From Pseudomonas reinekei (GTDB taxonomy: Bacteria > Pseudomonadota > Gammaproteobacteria > Pseudomonadales > Pseudomonadaceae): DNA of 64,000 bases. The notes beneath the pieces are model-generated. The model was not told the origin of the DNA. It searched no databases and worked only from the letters and a program-made list of their open reading frames with translations. The DNA lies in contig NZ_MSTQ01000010.1 of assembly GCF_001945365.1 (NCBI RefSeq), forward strand, positions 148,734 through 212,733, written 5' to 3'. Numbering within the stretch: position 1 is the stretch's first letter; the number at the start of each line of letters is the position of its first letter. A program made the translations under genes and the position numbers. Positions 48,274-55,690 of the stretch are shown piece after piece.

Positions 48274-48338
48274 CCCCGGCCCACCACTTCATCATCTAAA
48301 GACGTCCACGGACGTCTTTTTTTGTGCCTGAAATTCAG
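48274..48338. repeat. Right attachment site of the island (attR)
   Basis: A 65-bp imperfect copy of 31436-31501. It repeats the last bases of ssrA (CCCCGGC-CCACCA, one base deleted) and the ssrA terminator hairpin with seven T. It marks the junction with chromosomal DNA carrying ohr. Confidence 0.9.
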
Positions 48339-48515
48339 TAACCCCCTCCAGCTTTCTCCCCCGCCTCGACAGTCTCTACTCCGCGCAGTTGGCGAGCACA
48401 GGTCACTAATGCCCCTCAACTTTTCAGATGACGCGCGCGATGCCCATTCCTACCGCTTATCGTCCTGGCGAAAAATAATCTTTGACATCGTTGGGGCTTT
48501 GGCAGAATATCAATC

Positions 48516-48527
48516 CATCGCATACGA
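48516..48527. promoter_or_regulatory. OhrR-motif-like site upstream of a short reading frame
   Basis: CATCGCATACGA resembles the sites before ohr (48702) and ohrR (49315). It lies 54 bp before a 32-codon frame at 48581. Confidence 0.35.
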
Positions 48528-48580
48528 CTTAATCGAAAGCGATAAACAACATCGATCCATTGCCGTTTGGAGATTCAACC

Positions 48581-48679
48581 ATGAACACCGCCAGCATCCA
48601 CACCATGTTCACCACCACCGCTCGCGCTGTCCAAGGTCACAACGGCAACAACTGGATCACTGCAGCAACCGATTGCTAA
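48581..48679 (+). CDS. 32-residue reading frame, possible truncated Ohr-like gene
   Basis: Starts 8 bp after GGAG and reads MNTASIHTMFTTTARAVQGH then NGNNWITAATDC. The TTTARA-x-GxNG wording recalls the start of Ohr/OsmC proteins (TATAxGGRxG), and an OhrR-motif-like site lies upstream, so it may be a degenerate copy of ohr. It could equally be a chance frame. Confidence 0.35.
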   Translation: MNTASIHTMFTTTARAVQGHNGNNWITAATDC

Positions 48680-48701
48680 GTCCATTTTTTACAGCATATA
48701 T

Positions 48702-48713
48702 ATCGCATACGAT
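48702..48713. promoter_or_regulatory. Probable OhrR site at the ohr promoter
   Basis: ATCGCATACGAT, a near-palindrome, 36 bp before the ohr start. The same motif with one change stands before ohrR. Confidence 0.55.
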
Positions 48714-48749
48714 TAGATAGCGCAGTCAACAACCTTGAGGAATCATCCC

Positions 48750-49202
48750 ATGAGCAAAATCGAAAAAGTACTGGCCACCGGCAAAACCCACACCACCCTG
48801 AGCAGCGCCGGCATCACCTCGCGCGGCCATAACGGCACCCTCGACATCGAGTTGTCGTCTCCCGGTTCTGCCCAGCCGGCCCACGTGTTTGCTGCCACTC
48901 AACCGCATCCGAAAGCCGAGCAATTGTTCGCCGGGGCATGGTCGGCCTGCTACACCGCAGCAGTTGGCCTGGTTGCCGCCGAGCGCAACATCGCACTGCC
49001 GGCAGACCTCGCCGTCGACATCGAAGTAGATCTTGGCCAGACGGGGCCAGCCTACTTCCTTCAGGCCCGTTTGACTCTGCGCGTTCCGGGGTTGGCACAC
49101 GACGTCGCGACCGAACTGGCGCATATCGCCGACTCGATCTGCCCGTACTCCAAGGCAACACGCGGCAATATCGATGTCGCCATTAACGTCCAGACTGCAT
49201 AA
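48750..49202 (+). CDS. ohr: Organic hydroperoxide resistance protein Ohr
   Basis: Thiol peroxidase that reduces organic and fatty-acid hydroperoxides. It has 150 residues of the Ohr/OsmC fold. The catalytic cysteines are Cys67 (WSACYTA) and Cys131 (SICPYSKATRGN), and the signature end ATRGNIDV is intact. The ATG at 48750 has GAGG upstream. The usual partner OhrR follows 173 bp downstream on the same strand. Confidence 0.95.
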   Translation: MSKIEKVLATGKTHTTLSSAGITSRGHNGTLDIELSSPGSAQPAHVFAATQPHPKAEQLFAGAWSACYTAAVGLVAAERNIALPADLAVDIEVDLGQTGPAYFLQARLTLRVPGLAHDVATELAHIADSICPYSKATRGNIDVAINVQTA

Positions 49203-49314
49203 GGCACTCCACAACCGGTCCCCAAGGGTATTTCCCCCTGTGGACCGGTCGTCGGCTTCATGGACTGGTTACCCGTGGATACAGTCCTGCAAAGGTATGA
49301 GCACTTCCGACACC

Positions 49315-49326
49315 ATCGCATGCGAT
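49315..49326. promoter_or_regulatory. Probable OhrR site at the ohrR promoter
   Basis: ATCGCATGCGAT, the centre of a perfect 14-bp palindrome CATCGCATGCGATG (49314-49327), 49 bp before the ohrR start. Confidence 0.55.
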
Positions 49327-49375
49327 GTATAGTCTGGCCTTGCACTCCATCCGTCTTTGCCCAGAGAGATTGCGC

Positions 49376-49843
49376 ATGAAATCTGCCGACAAGACATCCG
49401 CCCTCGACCTGAAGCTTTCCGAATTCCTGTGCTTTGCGGTCTATTCCTCCAACCTCGCCTTCGGCAAGGCGTACAAGGCCATGCTCGAACGACTCGGCCT
49501 GACCTATACGCAATTCATCACCCTGGTTGCGCTGTGGGAGCAGGATGACCAGACCGTTGGCAGCCTTGGCGAAAAGCTGTTTCTTGAATCCAACACCCTC
49601 ACGCCGATCCTGAAAAAACTGGAGGCCATGGGCTATCTGTTGCGCCAACGCGACCCGGAAGATGAGCGCCAGGTGCGAATAAGCCTGACGAAAGAAGGGC
49701 GGAAACTGCGCGGGGGATTGACGGAAGAAGGCTTCCCGCAAACCGGTCTTGATCCGGACGATTTCGTGCAAATCCAGCAGGCCATTGTGAAACTGCGCGA
49801 CAACCTCATCCGTACGACGAAAGACCGTCACGACGAAAAGTAA
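49376..49843 (+). CDS. ohrR: MarR-family peroxide sensor OhrR
   Basis: A 155-residue MarR winged-helix repressor of ohr. The peroxide-sensing Cys19 lies in LSEFLCFAVYSSN, exactly where OhrR proteins carry it, with Tyr residues nearby that position the thiol. The wing region has LRQRDPEDERQVRISLT. It should release the ohr and ohrR promoters when Cys19 is oxidised. The ATG at 49376 is chosen over upstream in-frame codons by family alignment. It is convergent with pelG across a strong shared terminator. Confidence 0.94.
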   Translation: MKSADKTSALDLKLSEFLCFAVYSSNLAFGKAYKAMLERLGLTYTQFITLVALWEQDDQTVGSLGEKLFLESNTLTPILKKLEAMGYLLRQRDPEDERQVRISLTKEGRKLRGGLTEEGFPQTGLDPDDFVQIQQAIVKLRDNLIRTTKDRHDEK

Positions 49844-49870
49844 GTGACCGCTGACAGGTCCACGCCCACA

Positions 49871-49907
49871 AAAAAAGGCACTGCCGGTCATCGGCAGTGC
49901 CTTTTTT
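49871..49907. terminator. Bidirectional terminator between ohrR and pelG
   Basis: AAAAAAGGCACTGCCG and CGGCAGTGCCTTTTTT form a perfect 16-bp stem with a five-base loop and T-runs on both strands. It ends the convergent ohrR and pel transcripts. Confidence 0.92.
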
Positions 49908-49923
49908 GTACCGCCAGAATGCT

Positions 49924-51294
49924 TCAGCGCGACAACATGAAGGTGTCGTACTCAAGGTCTTCCAGTGCGGTGGACAGCCGATGCAACCCCAACAACACGC
50001 ACACCAGCAACGACAGGGTGAAACCGTAGCCAAAGAAGCTCGGCCCAAGGTGCATGCTCAGTAGCGTCAACCCGGCGTTCAGCACCGCGAAGATCACGCA
50101 CAGTTCCAGCACCACGGCACGCTTGTCGAGGTAGAAAAACACGTTGAGCAACGCCATGAACACCACCTGGATGCTCACGCCGATCAGGTCGATGTAGAAC
50201 AGCGGCAGGTAATAACTGGAGATGCCCAGCCAGTCCAGCAAGCGCGGGGCGAACAGGAACAACAGCACCACGGTCAGCCCCTGCACCTTGCAGATTTCCA
50301 GCAGGCCCTGACGGATCGACAAGGTCATCTCGGTCTTCAGCGAATTGATGTGCTGCAAGGTCTCGCCTTCGCGAACCGCGCGGAACAGTCGGTCATACCA
50401 CTCGGCAAAATCGGTTTCGATGCGCACCAGGAACACCGCCATCCCGGGGATGATCGCCAGGTACGCGAGGAAGATCGGCAAGTCGTACAGGATCGAGGCC
50501 CGCAGTGGGCCGATGACGGTGTTCGAAGTGCCGGGGTTGAACCAGAACAGGAACTTGTCGATCCAGATGCCAAAGTTATAGAAGAACCCGGTCACCAAAA
50601 GACTGACAAACACGTGGCGTCGGTCAAGAAAATCGAAGGCCACCAGTTTCTCGGCACGGTATTCGCGCAGGATGTCGTAGAGAAACAGGAACAGCAGCGT
50701 ACTGTGCCCGATCAACAACGCCAACAGCAGGCCCGCGATTCCCAGGAAGCTCAGCAGATAAGCACTGATGACCATCAGCGTGTAGCCCACCAGCATCACC
50801 AGGAGGATGCGGTTATACGCTTTCATCCCCGAGAGGAAGATGATCACCATCCACAGGTTGCACAGCACCACGAAGTTCGACAGCACCAGCAGCCGGTACA
50901 TCAGGGGCTGGTCGAACAACACGCTCAGCACGACGATACCCAGGACGCCGGCACCGATGGTGACGATCAACAGCACACCCACCAGGTTGGGCAGGATCTG
51001 GTCGTGCTTGTTCTCAAACAGCCGGTCGGAAACGAACCGGGTGAAGAACAGCTGCAAACCGCCCGTCAGGATGAGCGAACTGGCCATCAGATAGGTGACC
51101 GTCACCAGGAACTGCCCCACCAGTGTATTGGGCACGACACGGCTCAGGCTGATGATACCCACCAGCATCACGCTGATGATCGACAGCACCCAGGGCCCGG
51201 AGCTGATCAGCCCGGCGTAGACGTAGGCATGCAAGGTCGCGGTGTAGGAATCGCGCGACAGGATCTTGCGGAGTTCGAAGCCAATCCCGGCCAT
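49924..51294 (-). CDS. pelG: Pel inner-membrane transporter PelG
   Basis: A 456-residue polytopic protein with about 12 membrane helices, of the MOP/Wzx-like superfamily. It is thought to carry the Pel polymer across the inner membrane in a complex with PelD and PelE. The conserved opening MAGIGFELRKILSRDSYTA and FNPGTSNTVIGPLRASILYD are present. It is the last gene of the operon; its ATG follows the pelF stop with no gap. A strong terminator lies 17 bp after its stop. Confidence 0.96.
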   Translation of the reverse strand: MAGIGFELRKILSRDSYTATLHAYVYAGLISSGPWVLSIISVMLVGIISLSRVVPNTLVGQFLVTVTYLMASSLILTGGLQLFFTRFVSDRLFENKHDQILPNLVGVLLIVTIGAGVLGIVVLSVLFDQPLMYRLLVLSNFVVLCNLWMVIIFLSGMKAYNRILLVMLVGYTLMVISAYLLSFLGIAGLLLALLIGHSTLLFLFLYDILREYRAEKLVAFDFLDRRHVFVSLLVTGFFYNFGIWIDKFLFWFNPGTSNTVIGPLRASILYDLPIFLAYLAIIPGMAVFLVRIETDFAEWYDRLFRAVREGETLQHINSLKTEMTLSIRQGLLEICKVQGLTVVLLFLFAPRLLDWLGISSYYLPLFYIDLIGVSIQVVFMALLNVFFYLDKRAVVLELCVIFAVLNAGLTLLSMHLGPSFFGYGFTLSLLVCVLLGLHRLSTALEDLEYDTFMLSR

Positions 51295-52809
51295 TTAACT
51301 TTTCTCCATGGCGGCTTGATACAAGTCGCGATAACGCTGCAGCATCAAGGCTTCGGTGTAGTAACGGTTGACCCGCAACAGGCCGCTGGCCTGAGCCGCT
51401 TGCCAGCGTTGCGGACTGCGTAGCAGTTCGAGGATGGCCACGCTGGTGGCCTGCGGGTCGGCAATGGCCACGACTTTACCGGCCAGGCCGAGGTCGCGGT
51501 CTTCAGGGCTGCCGCCTTCGATCATTTCCCGGCACGAGCCCACATCACTGCTGACCACCGGCGTACCAGCGGCCCAGGCCTCGAGGATCACCAGCGGTTG
51601 CGCCTCACTGATCGAAGTCAGGACCATGAGCCCGAGTTTGGGCAGGATGTCCTGGATGCGCTGGAAGCCAAGGAAGTGCACCTTGCCCTCCAGCCCCAGG
51701 CTGGCCATCAGGCTGCGGCATTCGCTGACGTATTCCGGGTCTTCCTCTTCCGGGCCGACGATCCAGCCTTCGGCCTCGGGCATGGCGCTGATCACGCCGC
51801 GCATGGCCCGCAGGAAAGTCTTCACGTCCTTGATCGGCACCACGCGGCCGATCAACCCCACCACCGGCGCAATGCCGGGGGCACGGGATTCGAGCGCGGC
51901 GGTCCACTGCGGCAGGTCGATACCGTTGGGAATGACCTGGGTGCGAACCGGGTCGGCACCGTCCTTGATTTGCCGCTGACGGTTGCCGTCGTACAGCGAA
52001 ATGATGTTGTCGGCGCTGTTGTAGGTCAGTTGGCCGATGCGCTCGAAAAACCGCACCCACAAGGTCCGGATGTAACCCGAGCCGGCATCGAGGCTGCGGT
52101 TGAGCGCCTGTCCGGAACTCTCGGCGATCCAGCTGGCCTGGGCCAGGTCGATCTTGCGTTCCTTGGTGTAGATCCCGTGCTCGCTGAGCAGGTACGTGCA
52201 GTTCCAGCGCTGTTTGAGAATGCAGCCCAACAGCCCGGCGTAACCGGTGGAAATCGAATGCAGCATCCGCGCCCGCGGCATCCGGCGCGACGACTCGGCG
52301 AGCATCAGCAACGGCGACTGCATCGAGCGCAGGGTCCAGAAATAGTTGATGAAAGACGGATCGGCGCAGTGCAGGCGATAGCCTTCGCTCAACGCCTCCC
52401 AACTGGCGCGGCTGCGCAGCACGTCGTCGAGGGTCAGTCGGCCTTGCGCGATGCAGTCGAGCAGGTTTTCGCCCAGTGCCGGCTCAGGCGCGTCCGGGTG
52501 ATGCAGGAAGCGATACAGGTCTTCCAGCTGTTGCAGGTCGGCCTTGCGCGGCGTGCCCCGAGTGTCGGTGGTGTGGGTCGCGTCTTCGAGGAACACCTCC
52601 TCGATATGTACCACGTTCGACGGCACTTGATAGCGCCGTTCGGGATAGGCCGAACGCTGCCCGCCGATGAACATCACCGAGAACGTCAGCTCCGGCAGGC
52701 CAAGGATCATCTGGTGAATCCAGCTCGACACGCCGCCACGCACATAAGGCCAGGTGCCTTCGAGCAGCAGGCAGATGTCGGCGATCGGCGCCTCTTCCTT
52801 GTGACTCAT
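51295..52809 (-). CDS. pelF: Pel polymerase, GT4 glycosyltransferase PelF
   Basis: Cytosolic glycosyltransferase of 504 residues (507 in P. aeruginosa, from memory) that polymerises Pel from UDP-sugars. The N-terminal Rossmann half has GTWPYVRGGVSSWIHQMI near 16-33. The C-terminal half has PNGIDLPQW, VGLIGRVVPIKDVKTFLRAM and the GT4 EX7E motif in SEAQPLVILEAWAAGTPVV. The ATG overlaps the pelE stop by 4 bp. Confidence 0.97.
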   Translation of the reverse strand: MSHKEEAPIADICLLLEGTWPYVRGGVSSWIHQMILGLPELTFSVMFIGGQRSAYPERRYQVPSNVVHIEEVFLEDATHTTDTRGTPRKADLQQLEDLYRFLHHPDAPEPALGENLLDCIAQGRLTLDDVLRSRASWEALSEGYRLHCADPSFINYFWTLRSMQSPLLMLAESSRRMPRARMLHSISTGYAGLLGCILKQRWNCTYLLSEHGIYTKERKIDLAQASWIAESSGQALNRSLDAGSGYIRTLWVRFFERIGQLTYNSADNIISLYDGNRQRQIKDGADPVRTQVIPNGIDLPQWTAALESRAPGIAPVVGLIGRVVPIKDVKTFLRAMRGVISAMPEAEGWIVGPEEEDPEYVSECRSLMASLGLEGKVHFLGFQRIQDILPKLGLMVLTSISEAQPLVILEAWAAGTPVVSSDVGSCREMIEGGSPEDRDLGLAGKVVAIADPQATSVAILELLRSPQRWQAAQASGLLRVNRYYTEALMLQRYRDLYQAAMEKS

Positions 52810-53795
52810 GTCCAGCTCCTCACCAGATCAGCGAAGGGTGGTCGCTGGCGGGTTTTCTCGGGAAGGCTTGCGAGCAACCCCGGAATTTCATGGTAACGAC
52901 CGGCTTCGAACGCCAGTTCGGCGTGAAACGGCAGGATCTGCGCCGCGCCCATGCCGTTTTCCTGGGCCTGGGTCAGCAGCACTTCGGCGCGCTCGATGTC
53001 GCCGCGTTCCAGGGCGATACGCCCGGCCAACAGAAACAGCTCACCGCCCTCACCCGCTTGCAGACCTTGTTCGGCATGCTCACTGGCTTGATTAAGGACG
53101 TGCTCGAGTACGCTGCCTTGCGCCAGCCCCAGGTACGCCAGCTCCCAATACCAGCGCGCCAGCGTGCCGTGCAGCACGCCGGCGGCTTTGGTCGTGGCGC
53201 CGTGCAGTTGGCCAAGGGCGATCTGGATGCGCAGGTTGATGTCGCTTTCCTGCTTGTCGAGCATCGAATACGCCAGCAGCCGCACATCGTCGCTCGGGTC
53301 GCCCAGCGCCAGCTTGAGAATCGGCACCGCTTCCTTGCCCGGCATGCGCCTGGTGGCCAGCAACGCGGCCAGGCGCTGATCCGGATCCGGTGCGTGACGC
53401 AAGACATCCTGCAAACCGCCATCGGCAAAGATCGGCGAATGCAGATTTGTCTGCGCACGATACGGCAGGCTTGGAATGCCCACCGCTTGCCAGGCTTGCT
53501 TGTCGCGTTTGCGCGGCAGGTACAGCGCCGGGAAAATCGCCGCGACCACGCCGACCGCACCGAGCACCGGCACGAAGAACGCCAGGCTGAAAATAAACAG
53601 TGGGCTCCAGGGCATAGGCGAGCGGTAACGCGTCGGCAACAGCAACCAGACTGCCGCGCACAACAACACGCAGGCCAGACCATGAGTGAGGGTGAACACC
53701 AGTAATTGGTGCAGTTCAGGCGCGTCGGCCCACAAGCTGGCCCAACTGCCCGCCTCTAACAACAAGGCTCCGCTAAACAGCCACTTGCTGATCAT
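52806..53795 (-). CDS. pelE: Pel inner-membrane TPR protein PelE
   Basis: A 329-residue protein with two N-terminal membrane helices (about 5-22 and 30-55), another near 65-85, and a cytosolic TPR region (about 130-320, with WYWELAYLGLAQG and RGDIERAEVLLTQAQ). PelE joins PelD and PelG in the synthase complex. It overlaps the pelD 3' end by 23 bp and pelF by 4 bp, a sign of tight coupling. Confidence 0.94.
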   Translation of the reverse strand: MISKWLFSGALLLEAGSWASLWADAPELHQLLVFTLTHGLACVLLCAAVWLLLPTRYRSPMPWSPLFIFSLAFFVPVLGAVGVVAAIFPALYLPRKRDKQAWQAVGIPSLPYRAQTNLHSPIFADGGLQDVLRHAPDPDQRLAALLATRRMPGKEAVPILKLALGDPSDDVRLLAYSMLDKQESDINLRIQIALGQLHGATTKAAGVLHGTLARWYWELAYLGLAQGSVLEHVLNQASEHAEQGLQAGEGGELFLLAGRIALERGDIERAEVLLTQAQENGMGAAQILPFHAELAFEAGRYHEIPGLLASLPEKTRQRPPFADLVRSWT

Positions 53796-55146
53796 TCAGG
53801 CCACACTCGTTGAACAGGAAGTTACGCAGCCCGTTGTGTTCATCGGGCTCCAGGTTGTAAGGCATGACCCGCACTCCGAGGCTGTCCAAGTCACTTTCAA
53901 TGCCGAAGTGTTCATGCACCAGCAGGTTGATACGCGACAGATAGCCCTCGGTGCCTTGCGGGCTGGTCAACGGCAGCAGCACCAGCAGCAGCTGGTGATC
54001 GCGGTTGTTGCGCAGCGGCAGGTGCAAGTCGAGACCGCGCTGGCTGCGCTCCAGCAGACGCGTCAGCTCTTCGTTGGGACGGGTCATCTCGAAGGCGAAC
54101 AGACCGGCCGACAACTGATGCCGCTCAACGTCGACCAGCGAGCGCTTGAGTTGCAGCGTGAAGTGCTGCGCATCGGCATCCGCCAGTTGCAGCACTTGCA
54201 CGTCACGCAACAGCAGGTCGGCGATGTGCCCGGCCAACAGCGCCAGCAGGCTCAGTGTCCGGTCCTGGAAGGCGAAGAACGGCATCTGCCGCACCGCCAG
54301 CACCGCCAACAGACGCCCTTCGGCATCGATCAACGGAATGCACGCTTGCAACGACGAGAATTGCGCAGAGCCACCGGCATCGATCAATTCCTGACGCACG
54401 CTCACCAGCTCACCGCGCTCCAGGCACAACTTGACCAGACCGTCTTCGGTGTCCAGCGAGCCCATGACGCCGATGGTTGCCAATGGGGCAGGCAACACCC
54501 GCTCACCGCGATCGTCGACCCGATACAGCCCGGCCACCCGCAGCGAGCCATATTGTCCAAGCACGGCGACGATCGGGTCAGCCAAGGCCAACAGAGCATC
54601 GCCCTGCTCCGGCATGACTCGCAGTCTTTCGCGCAAGCCCAGCAGAGAGCTGCGCAAGCTTTGGTCGCTGCCCGCCACACGCTGTTCCAGACGGTCATGG
54701 GAGACCCGCAGAATCTGATGCGCTCGGGTGAACTCATCGAGACGGTACTGGCGATAATCGTTGGCCATCTGCAGACGCTCCAGACGTCGTTCCCACAGAT
54801 CGCGAACCTCGCCCACCAGCATGCCGCAGACCAGCACGCCGACAATCCACGACGGCTCAAGCTGTTCATAACCGGCATGGCCGCTGTAGCGCAGGGCAAA
54901 GACTGCCAGCACCAACAAACCGGCGCTCAGCAGGCCGCGCACAAAACCGTAACGCACACCCAACAGCAGCGGCGCCAGAATCGTCCAGGGGAACCCGCCG
55001 TGCATTTGCATCGGGTCTTGTGGGGTCAGCCACAGACCGAGGCCGATGGTCAGGCCGGTTACCAAAAACGTTTCCAGCCAAGACACCAGGCCGCTGGCGC
55101 GAGGCGCCAGGCTGTAATCCATGTGTGGAGAATTCATTGCAATCAC
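53773..55146 (-). CDS. pelD: Pel c-di-GMP receptor PelD
   Basis: Inner-membrane receptor that switches on Pel synthesis when it binds c-di-GMP. It has 457 residues: four N-terminal helices (about 25-120), a coiled stretch, a GAF domain (about 165-310) and a degenerate GGDEF domain. The inhibitory-site motif RxxD is intact as R370-G-L-D373, and Arg405 (YLSRIN) matches the third ligand residue known in P. aeruginosa. The start is GTG 55146, overlapping the pelC stop with AGG well placed; the ATG at 55137 is an alternative, three codons shorter. Confidence 0.95.
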   Translation of the reverse strand: MIAMNSPHMDYSLAPRASGLVSWLETFLVTGLTIGLGLWLTPQDPMQMHGGFPWTILAPLLLGVRYGFVRGLLSAGLLVLAVFALRYSGHAGYEQLEPSWIVGVLVCGMLVGEVRDLWERRLERLQMANDYRQYRLDEFTRAHQILRVSHDRLEQRVAGSDQSLRSSLLGLRERLRVMPEQGDALLALADPIVAVLGQYGSLRVAGLYRVDDRGERVLPAPLATIGVMGSLDTEDGLVKLCLERGELVSVRQELIDAGGSAQFSSLQACIPLIDAEGRLLAVLAVRQMPFFAFQDRTLSLLALLAGHIADLLLRDVQVLQLADADAQHFTLQLKRSLVDVERHQLSAGLFAFEMTRPNEELTRLLERSQRGLDLHLPLRNNRDHQLLLVLLPLTSPQGTEGYLSRINLLVHEHFGIESDLDSLGVRVMPYNLEPDEHNGLRNFLFNECGLNDQQVAV

Positions 55147-55661
55147 TCGAACCTAAGGGCGCCAACAAGTTTGTCGAGCACCTTTTGCGCGGTACCCGCC
55201 AGGCTTTCACGAGACCAACCGGCACGCGCGCCACTTTTGCTCCAGAGCACCTGGCCGCTGCTTGCATCCAGCACGCGCAGGCTGATGCCCACTGCCGGCT
55301 CGCCGTCCAGGCCGTTCTTGTACTGCCACTCTTCAACGCTGCCGGCGACCACGTAATCGAGTTTCTGCTCGCGCGCCCAATCAAGGGCTCCGGCCAGACG
55401 CTCGTTGTCGTCCATCAACGCTTGTTCACCCTGGGTGCTGGCCGGGTAAACCCGTGGTTGCAGGCCGTGGCTGCTGAGGACGCTGAGCAGGATTTGCTCG
55501 CTGCGCTCACCGGCCTGCGGCGTCTGCGAATAGTTGACCATCGGCACGATGCCCCACTGCGCAGTGCGCGGCAGGTTCGGGCTGCTATCGTCGGTGAAGC
55601 TGGCACAACCGGCGACAAACAGGACCGCCAGCGCCAGGCTCAGATTACGAATTGCTTGCAT
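55143..55661 (-). CDS. pelC: Pel outer-membrane lipoprotein PelC
   Basis: Lipoprotein that forms a ring on the periplasmic face of the outer membrane and guides Pel to the PelB barrel. With the ATG at 55661 it has 172 residues, the same as the P. aeruginosa protein. The signal peptide MQAIRNLSLALAVLFVAGC ends in the lipobox VAGC (Cys19). The aromatic and acidic residues of the lower face lie in VEEWQYKNGLDGEP. It overlaps pelD and lies 29 bp after pelB. Confidence 0.96.
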   Translation of the reverse strand: MQAIRNLSLALAVLFVAGCASFTDDSSPNLPRTAQWGIVPMVNYSQTPQAGERSEQILLSVLSSHGLQPRVYPASTQGEQALMDDNERLAGALDWAREQKLDYVVAGSVEEWQYKNGLDGEPAVGISLRVLDASSGQVLWSKSGARAGWSRESLAGTAQKVLDKLVGALRFE

Positions 55662-55690
55662 ACGTTTTTCTCCCGTAGAAAATTCCATGA

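Noticed and set aside
31436..48338. Prophage or conjugative element
   Set aside because: No capsid, tail, portal, terminase, relaxase or type IV secretion genes are visible. It is better described as an island or satellite-like element.
48322..48720. 132-codon plus-strand frame after attR
   Set aside because: It begins inside the attachment repeat and crosses a better-supported short frame. Its His/Arg-rich composition is typical of a wrong frame.
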